Assembly: GCA_029934695.1 (NCBI GenBank)
Contig: JAOZLU010000034.1
Location: 2,136-13,220, forward strand
Origin: Desulfobacterales bacterium
GTDB lineage: Bacteria; Desulfobacterota; Desulfobacteria; Desulfobacterales; 4be13
DNA length: 11,085 nucleotides
Direction of reading: 5' to 3'
Made by a program: the position numbers and the translations under genes. Shown here one piece after another: positions 5,250 to 11,085 of this stretch. Under the pieces are notes generated by a model. That model had not been told where the DNA came from and made no database searches. It was given only the letters and a program-made list of their open reading frames with translations. Each line of letters starts with the position of its first letter. Positions within the stretch are counted from its first letter, which is position 1.

Positions 5250-8200
5250 TCAAGACAACTTCTTTACGATCTGGGTATATCCTTTCTCAGCAGCCAAATT
5301 AAGTTCCGGGCAAACAAGTATTATACTGCCTTTAGACGAAAGCCCATCAGGAACATAGCCGTTGTCAAGGAGCAGTTCGGCGGTATTCGGATGTTTATAT
5401 GTTAATGCCAATGAGAAGGCGGTTGAGCCATCTTTTCTTTTCACGTTCATATCTGCTCCTGCTTTTATCAGTCTTTTGACAGTCTCATACACCTCGGGAG
5501 CCCCGTTCATACTCGCCACCATCAGCGGAGTGAAATCGTTGCTTTCAGCATCCAAATCCGTTTCCGGATGTTCGATCAGCATATCCATAATCTGAAGAAG
5601 TTCCGTCCTAAGCGTTGTTTTCTGAGACAACATGTACACAGTCATGAACAGAGGAGTCCCCATCTCCATCTTCCCATTTTCATACTTGGCAAGAGGAACG
5701 CTTTGACTGACATCCGCTCCTTTTTCGATCAGCTTTCTGACGCTATTTGCATAGCCTCCTTGAATGGCGGATTGAAAAGCTGACAGTCCCTCCGGTGAAA
5801 GCAGATTGATGGTCTTTTTACTGATATCATCGCCGTCAAGGATCAGTTCGGCGATTTCAGGATGCCCTTTCCACAATGCCAGGGCAAGCGGATTTGCATT
5901 GTCCTTTCCTTTGGCGTTGACATCCGCGCCTGCACCAATCAACTTTTTGGCGACCTCAAACTCACCGTTTTCACTTGCCAGCATCAGCGCTGTAAAATCG
6001 TTGGTGTTTTTGGCTTCCAAATCGGCCTTTGCATCAATCAGGACATCAATGATTTTAAGGAAATCATCCCTATTTTCGGCTGCTGTTTTGCTGAATACTT
6101 CTCCAACCTTCCGGGAAATTTCTGCCGATCTTGAATCGCCCATCATTCTTATTCTGGAATTACCAATCACCCTCTCATAATCTTTGTCAAAAACAGCGGA
6201 AGGGGCCATAAATGCATCATAATCCCTTGCAATTTTGGTCATTTCCAAGTTGGGGTGACAGAACGTCCGGGGATCCCCATTTGCCATCTGATCAAAAAAT
6301 TCAGTGGACAACTGATTTATGGCAAAGTACAAAGGTGTCATGTCATCCACCGTTATTCTCAGATTAACATCAGCCCCTTTTTCAACCAGTTTTTGAACGA
6401 TCTCCGGATCGGCCTTCTCTATAGCGATATTCAACGCGCTGACTTTCCTCCGATTTGAGACAGCATTTATGCTGTCACCGAGGTCTTGGTCAAGGAGCAG
6501 ATTTGCGATTTCCCTCTGTTTTTCATCAAGGTGCAGCTGAGAGCCTCCGTCCAATGCCCGCATCAATGCCGTTGAATTATCGCTCGCCCTCTTCTTAGGA
6601 TCAGCCCCTTTTCCCAACAATTTTTTGACCTTGTCAATCTGACCGACGATGGAAAAACCCATCAATTGGGTCAAAGGTCTTGGCCCAAGCCCCTTTATCT
6701 CACGATTGGGGTACCGGGTATCCAGCTTGCGGTTTTCCCATTCTGGAAGATCAATCGCCCATTGAGACTGGGAAGCGGCCTTTTGGTGATTTTCAGCTTC
6801 AGGATATCGGGAAGCCGCCTGAAACACCATGCTGAACTGTTTTGACTGCTTATCCATAAGCCAAGCTTCTACTTCATCAAAGGGCTCTGAGAAAAGACCG
6901 TAATACAACGCCCATTTATACATTGACTTGAAGAGCCTTTTCTTGTTCAGCTTGGCAGCAACAAGCATCCCTTCCTGCATGATTGGCTTCAGCGATTCTC
7001 CCGCACAGTATTTGCCCGTCTCAAAGGCGTTTTTATAAAACTTCACAGCCGCTTTGGGGTTGTTCATCAGCATGTCATGGCGGCCCTGATTCCAGTGAAT
7101 GTAATAGATAAGTCTTTCGTTATAAGGCTCCAAAGTCTTGAGTTCCCCGATCAGCTTTTCAGCCTTATCCTTATCGCCTTCCTGTTTGCCTGCCCTGAGG
7201 CTGGTAAGTTTTTTCGATAATTCAAAATCTGCAATATCAAGAAATTTCAGAAATTGCTCATCAGGGGACGGCAAATAGGACAGGTAATCAGCCAACCGTT
7301 TAACCGAAAAAACACCATATTTTTTGATCAGCACCTCCTGATTCTTACTAAGCCAGGATTCACAGTCACGGTTCGGATCACACCCAACTTTCTGAGCCTC
7401 CGTGGCCAAACATTTGTCCTTTTCAAAAAACGCTGCAAAAGCCCTATTCACAACAGAATGCCATTCCGCATCGCTCTTATCCCGGCAACGGCATTTCTCC
7501 ATCACCAGTTGCTTTCCACCCGACTCATCAAAGGCTTCACCGTATGACATGAACTGGCAGACCCATTTGCGAGTGGTCTCCTCACCATAAACTCCACACA
7601 GTTTGTTGAATGTGCTTTGCACGGTGCGGGCAATCAGAAGATTGAAAACAAAACTCTGTTTCAGTTTTTCTTCTTCATCTCCGAGACCAAAGTTCATCTC
7701 TGATATTTCCCTGATGTTTGACGATTTCGGCAGGCTTTCATTTTTTGACCATCTGTAAAATTTTTTCTCATAAGCCTCTTCATTGTCACCTTTGCCTTTG
7801 GCTTCGCCCATCTTTTCAGACAGCTTTCTGCGGCTGTGGATACCCGTCAGTTCGATCCACCAGTCCAGAACAGTTCCAACAGGCCAGCGAACTTTACCAT
7901 CAGGCTGTTTCACAGGAAGATACCAGTAGGGTTGATCCGGGAAACAGACAGCCTCATCCCGATAGCACAACTGCACCTTTTTTAAAGAAAGGAATATCCT
8001 TGATATGAGATATGTACCGATGAACCATTCCAGCGTCCCTTTCCGATCCAGGTGACTTGCTTCATGCAACACGACTTTTCTGTACATCTCAAAAATTTCA
8101 GATACGAAGCGATCTGTCAAATCGGTTAAAGCATCATCCGGGAGGATATTTTTCAAGGCTTTGAGTATCTGGCCTTCCAGATTATCACTCCCTTCCAAAT

Positions 8201-8363
8201 CAATATCCTTTTCTTTGGCAAGCCGATCCAGGGCTTTTACAAAGGCACTTTTGTTTTCAAACATATCCCACAAATCAGAAGTGTCTATGATAAAATGCCA
8301 GCATTCCCCCAAAGTCGGATAGGGTGTTTCCTTCATTGCAATTTCCTTCTGCTTTTTTTCCAT
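5250..8363 (-). CDS. Large ankyrin-repeat protein with unrecognised N-terminal half
   Basis: A 1037-residue, apparently soluble protein with no signal peptide. Residues about 1-410 match no family I know. They contain an HEASH motif (100-104), a Trp-rich stretch (YWYLPVKQPDGKVRWPVG, then TVLDWWIEL, to about 172) and a segment like a Cro/C1-type helix-turn-helix (RKLSEKMG ... FYRWSKNESLPKSSNIREI, about 179-220). Residues about 416-496 are helical and TPR-like (NPKAAVKFYKNAFETGKYC). Residues about 563-1037 hold about eight ankyrin units (KLLGKGADPKK, KLVEKGADVN, ALMLASENGEFEVAKKLIGA, LIEKGADVS, RLIKAGADMN), interrupted by a long insertion (about 685-765). It ends in mid-repeat (GYTQIVKKLS), so the C-terminus may be cut. 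The ATG at 8363 is preferred because GAGGGA is 7 nt upstream; longer frames would overlap the SMP gene. A cytoplasmic protein-binding scaffold is likely. Confidence 0.8.
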   Translation of the reverse strand: MEKKQKEIAMKETPYPTLGECWHFIIDTSDLWDMFENKSAFVKALDRLAKEKDIDLEGSDNLEGQILKALKNILPDDALTDLTDRFVSEIFEMYRKVVLHEASHLDRKGTLEWFIGTYLISRIFLSLKKVQLCYRDEAVCFPDQPYWYLPVKQPDGKVRWPVGTVLDWWIELTGIHSRRKLSEKMGEAKGKGDNEEAYEKKFYRWSKNESLPKSSNIREISEMNFGLGDEEEKLKQSFVFNLLIARTVQSTFNKLCGVYGEETTRKWVCQFMSYGEAFDESGGKQLVMEKCRCRDKSDAEWHSVVNRAFAAFFEKDKCLATEAQKVGCDPNRDCESWLSKNQEVLIKKYGVFSVKRLADYLSYLPSPDEQFLKFLDIADFELSKKLTSLRAGKQEGDKDKAEKLIGELKTLEPYNERLIYYIHWNQGRHDMLMNNPKAAVKFYKNAFETGKYCAGESLKPIMQEGMLVAAKLNKKRLFKSMYKWALYYGLFSEPFDEVEAWLMDKQSKQFSMVFQAASRYPEAENHQKAASQSQWAIDLPEWENRKLDTRYPNREIKGLGPRPLTQLMGFSIVGQIDKVKKLLGKGADPKKRASDNSTALMRALDGGSQLHLDEKQREIANLLLDQDLGDSINAVSNRRKVSALNIAIEKADPEIVQKLVEKGADVNLRITVDDMTPLYFAINQLSTEFFDQMANGDPRTFCHPNLEMTKIARDYDAFMAPSAVFDKDYERVIGNSRIRMMGDSRSAEISRKVGEVFSKTAAENRDDFLKIIDVLIDAKADLEAKNTNDFTALMLASENGEFEVAKKLIGAGADVNAKGKDNANPLALALWKGHPEIAELILDGDDISKKTINLLSPEGLSAFQSAIQGGYANSVRKLIEKGADVSQSVPLAKYENGKMEMGTPLFMTVYMLSQKTTLRTELLQIMDMLIEHPETDLDAESNDFTPLMVASMNGAPEVYETVKRLIKAGADMNVKRKDGSTAFSLALTYKHPNTAELLLDNGYVPDGLSSKGSIILVCPELNLAAEKGYTQIVKKLS

Positions 8364-8395
8364 TTCAATTTCCCTCTTAAACGATTGTTTGAAAA

Positions 8396-8422
8396 GGCTT
8401 TCAGCCGAAATGGCTGAAAGCC
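8396..8422 (-). terminator. Hairpin with T run between SMP and ankyrin genes
   Basis: GGCTTTCAGCC (8396-8406) and GGCTGAAAGCC (8412-8422) form a perfect 11-bp stem with a 5-nt loop. On the minus strand it is followed by TTTTC. It sits 9 bp after the SMP stop and about 33 bp before the ankyrin start codon, so it is either a terminator of the small gene or a partial terminator that lowers downstream expression in a shared transcript. Confidence 0.6.
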
Positions 8423-8430
8423 GTTTGCAC

Positions 8431-8697
8431 TTACTTTTTACGGTTGGAATTTTTTGCAGCCTGACTTTGCGCCCTTGATGCAAAACTGTCTTTCGGCACA
8501 TTCCCGCCATGCTTCTTTGCGGTTGAGCTTTGAATTCTCGCCGCAGCCTCTGATGTCATGGACGTTTTTGCCGGGTTTTTTGCGGCTGCTTTCTGCGCTC
8601 TTGCCGCAAAATCATTTTTCGGCACGTTCCCGCCATGTTTCTTTGCGGCCGCCTTTTGAATTCTCCCGGCTGCCTCCGGTGTCATCGGTTTAGTCAT
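8431..8697 (-). CDS. SMP-repeat small protein (seed-maturation/LEA-like)
   Basis: An 88-residue, very basic, Ala/Lys-rich protein built from two 42-residue repeats. Each has the form M-T-x-E-A-A-x-R-I-Q-x-x-x-A-K-K-H-G-G-N-V-P-K-x-x-F-A-x-R-A-Q-x-x-A-A-K-N (residues 5-41 and 47-83). This matches the SMP (seed maturation protein, LEA group) motif also found in small fungal and bacterial stress proteins. The family is thought to be intrinsically disordered and linked to desiccation or stress protection, but no activity is established. An excellent AAGGAGGT lies 7 nt before the ATG, so it is probably strongly translated. No coding sequence precedes it. The ankyrin gene follows after 67 bp on the same strand. 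Confidence 0.83.
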   Translation of the reverse strand: MTKPMTPEAAGRIQKAAAKKHGGNVPKNDFAARAQKAAAKNPAKTSMTSEAAARIQSSTAKKHGGNVPKDSFASRAQSQAAKNSNRKK

Positions 8698-8739
8698 ACC
8701 ACATACCTCCTTAATCAGTACAGTTTAAAATTCATGGGA

Positions 8740-8769
8740 AACTTGATGAGGAAATGTTTTCATCAAGTT
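8740..8769. repeat. 10-bp inverted repeat upstream of the SMP gene
   Basis: AACTTGATGA (8740-8749) and TCATCAAGTT (8760-8769) are perfect complements with a 10-nt gap. It lies 43 bp upstream of the SMP start codon, where a promoter or operator would be. A regulator-binding dyad or a 5' leader hairpin are both possible. Confidence 0.5.
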
Positions 8770-8868
8770 CGGGGGTAATATTGTATTTTTTCAGAAATCT
8801 CAATGGACAGATGAAAGGCACTAATTTGGAATTTTACAATTTTGGTGATTCCCGGTTTCTGATCTGTC

Positions 8869-8932
8869 GCCAAACTGTAAGTTTGGCACTCGGAAGGATG
8901 GTCGGATTTGTGCTGAAATTTCATTTCAGCAC
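8869..8932. repeat. Pair of adjacent perfect hairpins
   Basis: GCCAAAC-TGTAA-GTTTGGC (8869-8887) is followed 22 bp later by GTGCTGAAAT-TTC-ATTTCAGCAC (8910-8932). The second is followed by TCCTCTTTTT, so on the plus strand it resembles a Rho-independent terminator. Two different perfect stems side by side in non-coding DNA suggest a dispersed palindromic element or a small structured RNA. Confidence 0.5.
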
Positions 8933-9135
8933 TCCTCTTTTTGCAGTATTTTTAATTGGAAAACGGATGCCAAAAAAATATCAACTCGTTCAGTAAGATG
9001 TTGAAATGCACATTCCATTATGTTATTTAATCAGAAATTTGAGGTCAAAATGGACAAAAATCAGTTCTGAAACTCATGTACAGGACAAAAAAGAGAAATC
9101 CGGCTTTTTTCCGCACCCGGAAAGCTGGGCCCCGT

Positions 9136-9163
9136 CCGGGGAAAGCAGGATGTATTTCCCCGG
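9136..9163 (+). terminator. Possible terminator-like hairpin
   Basis: CCGGGGAAA (9136-9144) pairs with TTTCCCCGG (9155-9163) around a 10-nt loop, followed by a T-rich stretch (TCATTTGTTTGTTTTGT). It would insulate the downstream toxin-antitoxin fusion gene from upstream plus-strand transcription. The T run is interrupted, so this is tentative. Confidence 0.42.
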
Positions 9164-9186
9164 TCATTTGTTTGTTTTGTACACAG

Positions 9187-9216
9187 TTGAAAACTGCATC
9201 ACCGATGTGTTATAGT
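9187..9216 (+). promoter_or_regulatory. Sigma70-like promoter of the toxin-antitoxin fusion gene
   Basis: TTGAAA (9187-9192) and TATAGT (9211-9216) are each 5 of 6 to consensus, with an 18-bp spacer. The predicted start at about 9223 lies almost on the first ATG (9225), so the message would be nearly leaderless, or translation would begin at the second ATG (9237). Confidence 0.5.
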
Positions 9217-9224
9217 TAAAAAAT

Positions 9225-9674
9225 ATGAAAAAGTTAATGACAAAACATTTTTCAAAATGGGTATCAAAGCAAAAAATCTCCGGAGAAGAGCTTGCCAATG
9301 CCCTGACAGAACTTCAGACGGGTAATTTTGAAGCAAATCTCGGCGGCTGTATATACAAAAAAAGAATCATGAGAAAATCCATTGCAGATTCAATTACAGG
9401 AACAGTCAGAGATTTAAACAGGAGCGGACTGGTGAATGATAGCACCATGAAAAATATTGAGAATCTCTGCCTCCCCGAAATCCGGGAATACAGCCCCGAA
9501 AAAATTATTTCCATAAGAAAGAAGTTCAGACTCAGCCAGGCAGCTCTTGCCAGCATTTTCAATATCAGCCCTTCAACCGTTCAAAAATGGGAACAGGGAA
9601 ATATAAAACCTGCCGGAGCTTCAAGGAAGCTTTTAGACATTATAGAGAGAAAAGGCCTGGAAGCACTGATATGA
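9225..9674 (+). CDS. In-frame fusion of a truncated HigB/RelE-like toxin to a HigA-like antitoxin
   Basis: A 149-residue protein. Residues 5-48 (MTKHFSKWVSKQKISGEEL, then ANALTELQTGNFEANLGGCI and YKKRI) match the start of the RelE/HigB-type toxin family whose members begin T-K-x-F-x-x-W-x-x-K-x-x-x-S and reach L-G-G-x-x-x-K-K-R-I. The remaining toxin, including its catalytic strands, is absent. From M49 (9369) the sequence is a complete antitoxin of about 101 residues: an N-terminal helix (ADSITGTVRDLNRSGLV), the linker ENLCLPEIREYSPEKI, and an XRE helix-turn-helix (FRLSQAALASIFNISPSTVQ, then KWEQG; about 102-132). In a normal operon the toxin gene precedes such an antitoxin. A deletion from the GGxxxKKRI codons to the antitoxin start would give this fusion. 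It probably still binds DNA, and a solo antitoxin could also be made from 9369, although no Shine-Dalgarno is seen there. Confidence 0.78.
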   Translation: MKKLMTKHFSKWVSKQKISGEELANALTELQTGNFEANLGGCIYKKRIMRKSIADSITGTVRDLNRSGLVNDSTMKNIENLCLPEIREYSPEKIISIRKKFRLSQAALASIFNISPSTVQKWEQGNIKPAGASRKLLDIIERKGLEALI

Positions 9675-9699
9675 AAAAGCATATTTGTCCTGTATCCAG

Positions 9700-9741
9700 A
9701 CCTGAAACTTAAAACTTAAAACCTGAAACTTAAAACCTGAA
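9700..9741. repeat. Short tandem direct repeat (ACCTGAAACTTAAA)
   Basis: ACCTGAAACTTAAA occurs at 9700-9713 and 9721-9734, with a partial copy ACTTAAA between (9714-9720) and ACCTGAA after (9735-9741). It fills the gap between the fusion gene and the synthase gene. Similar low-complexity repeats are common between Desulfobacterales genes, from memory. No function is seen. Confidence 0.7.
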
Positions 9742-9753
9742 TCCTTAATTAAA

Positions 9754-11085
9754 ATGAAACAAAAAGCACCCATTGCTGTGGTCGGCATGGCCGGATTATT
9801 TCCCCAGGCACCTGACCTTGATATATTTTGGCAAAACATTGTCAACAAGGTCAATTCAGCCCGCAAAGTGCCTGAAGACCGGTGGATCGTCGAACCGGAT
9901 GCCATGTATCACCCTGGTTTTATGCCGGACAAAGCTTTTTCAAAGCGCGCCTGTCTGATACATGATTTTAAATTCGACCCGGAAGGAATTGACCTTGACG
10001 GAAACTTTTTAAAAGAGCTTGATCCACTTTATCACATTGTTCTCCATACAGGCAGAGAGGCTCTTGCAAGTTGCGAGACATCATCGCTGGATAAAAAACG
10101 CATCGGCGTGGCCCTTGCCGCGATTGCGCTCCCCACAGACGCCTCTTCTGCAATCACCAGGGAAATACTGGGACGCTCCTTTGAACAAAGGCTTTTTTCA
10201 AACATGGAAAAGCAGAAATCAGAAATCCGGATCAGCAGAGAACAGTGTCTGAGTGGCAGGGTGACGAGTCTTCCGGGGGCGATTCTGGCCAAGGGACTTG
10301 GACTCGGACGCGGAAGTTTTACGCTTGATGCAGCATGCGCCTCTTCTCTTTATGCTGTGAAACTCGCATGCGACGAACTCCATGCAGGCCGTGCAGATGC
10401 CATGCTGGCCGGAGGAGTCTCCAGACCTGAATGCCTTTATACTCAGGTCGGTTTCAGCCAGTTGCGCGCACTCTCGCCATCGGGCAGATGCGCTCCGTTT
10501 GATGAACACGCGGATGGTCTTGTGGTGGGAGAAGGCGCGGGGATGGTTGTTCTCAAACGATTGGATGATGCATTGCGTGACAGGGACACAATTTACGGGC
10601 TGATTCGCGGCATCGGACTCTCCAACGACATGAGAGGCAATCTTCTTGCGCCGGAAACAAAAGGCCAGGTTCGCGCCATGCGCGCCGCTTATGAGCCTGC
10701 CGGATGGTCCCCGCACACCATTGATCTCATTGAATGCCACGGCGCAGGGACGCGGGTGGGAGACATCACGGAACTGCACAGCCTGAGAACCCTCTGGGGC
10801 GAATCTGAGTGGTCTCCCGGACAGTGCGCCATCGGTTCTGTAAAATCCATGATCGGCCATCTTCTCACAGGCGCGGGAGCCGCAGGAATGATAAAAACCC
10901 TGCTTGCATTAAAACACAAAGTTCTCCCGCCATCTCTTAATTTTAAGACACCTCCGGCAGGAAGCCCGCTGAATAACAGCCCATTCCGAGTGCAGACCCA
11001 GGCAGAAGAATGGATAAGAAGAGACGCAGGTGTTCCCCTCCGCGCCGCAGTCAGCGCATTCGGCTTTGGCGGAATAAACGCCCAT
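9754..11085 (+). CDS. Type I iterative PKS / PfaA-like synthase, ketosynthase domain (3' partial)
   Basis: Open from the ATG at 9754 to the window end (444 residues). The visible part is one full β-ketoacyl synthase domain: IAVVGMAGLFPQAPDLDIFW at the start, the catalytic Cys195 in LDAACASSLYAVKLA, His329 in ECHGAGTRVGD, Lys364 and His369 in VKSMIGHLLTGAGAAG, and the closing AFGFGGINAH at the end. All Claisen-condensation residues are present. LDAACASS instead of VDTACSSS, and PLYHI instead of the usual DPQQR region, point to the PfaA/Hgl type of multidomain synthase that makes polyunsaturated or very long lipids, not a modular antibiotic PKS. The next domains (acyltransferase, ACP repeats) would lie outside. 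No Shine-Dalgarno is visible before the start. The end product is unknown. Confidence 0.9.
   Translation, partial: MKQKAPIAVVGMAGLFPQAPDLDIFWQNIVNKVNSARKVPEDRWIVEPDAMYHPGFMPDKAFSKRACLIHDFKFDPEGIDLDGNFLKELDPLYHIVLHTGREALASCETSSLDKKRIGVALAAIALPTDASSAITREILGRSFEQRLFSNMEKQKSEIRISREQCLSGRVTSLPGAILAKGLGLGRGSFTLDAACASSLYAVKLACDELHAGRADAMLAGGVSRPECLYTQVGFSQLRALSPSGRCAPFDEHADGLVVGEGAGMVVLKRLDDALRDRDTIYGLIRGIGLSNDMRGNLLAPETKGQVRAMRAAYEPAGWSPHTIDLIECHGAGTRVGDITELHSLRTLWGESEWSPGQCAIGSVKSMIGHLLTGAGAAGMIKTLLALKHKVLPPSLNFKTPPAGSPLNNSPFRVQTQAEEWIRRDAGVPLRAAVSAFGFGGINAH

Larger units (their letters stand above)
8698..9224. other. Gene-free divergent intergenic region rich in hairpins
   Basis: No credible gene is seen; the longest open frames have poor codon character. 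It lies between the minus-strand SMP gene and the plus-strand toxin-antitoxin fusion, so it must hold both promoters. Perfect inverted repeats occur at 8740/8760, 8869/8881, 8910/8923 and 9136/9155 (separate entries). A sigma70-like promoter at 9187-9216 serves the fusion gene. Confidence 0.6.

Noticed and set aside
8364..8510. N-terminal extension of the ankyrin protein from an ATG at 8510
   Set aside because: It overlaps the SMP gene in another frame, runs through the terminator-like hairpin, and lacks a ribosome binding site. The ATG at 8363 has GAGGGA at proper spacing.
8754..8996. 80-codon plus-strand frame in the hairpin-rich gap
   Set aside because: It spans two perfect hairpins, has no ribosome binding site and no recognisable motif. 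Non-coding DNA is more likely.
10219..10860. 213-codon open frame on the minus strand
   Set aside because: It lies fully antisense to the ketosynthase domain, whose plus-strand reading has all catalytic motifs. It is a shadow of GC-rich codon use.

Overview
The window looks like a chromosome segment of a sulfate-reducing desulfobacterium, in the style of Desulfonema or other Desulfobacterales. This is inference. It rests on the gene content (a Schlafen-type AlbA_2 ATP-binding protein, BrnT, UPF0175, DUF2283 and HigA-like small genes, an SMP-repeat protein, and a PfaA/Hgl-like iterative ketosynthase), on the C-terminal tag of the first partial gene, and on many short palindromic intergenic repeats. 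No rRNA, tRNA or CRISPR array was seen.

Layout. Bases 2-142 are the tail of a plus-strand gene ending in a dockerin/EF-hand-like segment. Two palindromic repeats follow. Two minus-strand genes come next: a membrane-anchored endonuclease/exonuclease/phosphatase protein (272-1174) and an AlbA_2/HATPase regulator (1268-2809) whose linker is encoded by an 11-bp tandem repeat. An AT-rich gap (2810-3182) holds a probable 133-bp MITE with 18-bp imperfect terminal inverted repeats and an 8-bp direct repeat at its ends, followed by a good sigma70-like promoter.

Bases 3183-5245 are a cluster of small plus-strand genes in decay. They are a TPR-like gene broken by a frameshift, a stop and a 67-bp hairpin element; a brnT toxin with a one-base frameshift in a G run; its intact CopG-type antitoxin; an intact DUF2283 gene; a truncated MSWI-type fragment; an intact UPF0175 antitoxin; and a decayed PIN/DUF3368 toxin. 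In both recognisable toxin-antitoxin pairs here the antitoxin is intact and the toxin is broken.

On the minus strand, a small SMP-repeat (seed-maturation/LEA-like) protein (8431-8697) precedes a 1037-residue protein with an unrecognised N-terminal half and a C-terminal ankyrin array (5250-8363). A terminator-like hairpin lies between them. A hairpin-rich gap follows. Then comes a plus-strand gene (9225-9674) in which the first third of a HigB/RelE-like toxin is joined in frame to a complete HigA-like antitoxin. The window ends inside a large synthase gene (9754 onward), of which one complete ketosynthase domain with an intact Cys-His-His triad is visible.

The main theme is degradation and remodelling of toxin-antitoxin modules, together with miniature mobile and palindromic elements. 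The genes most worth study are the ankyrin protein with its SMP neighbour, the toxin-antitoxin fusion, and the 11-bp repeat in the AlbA_2 gene.
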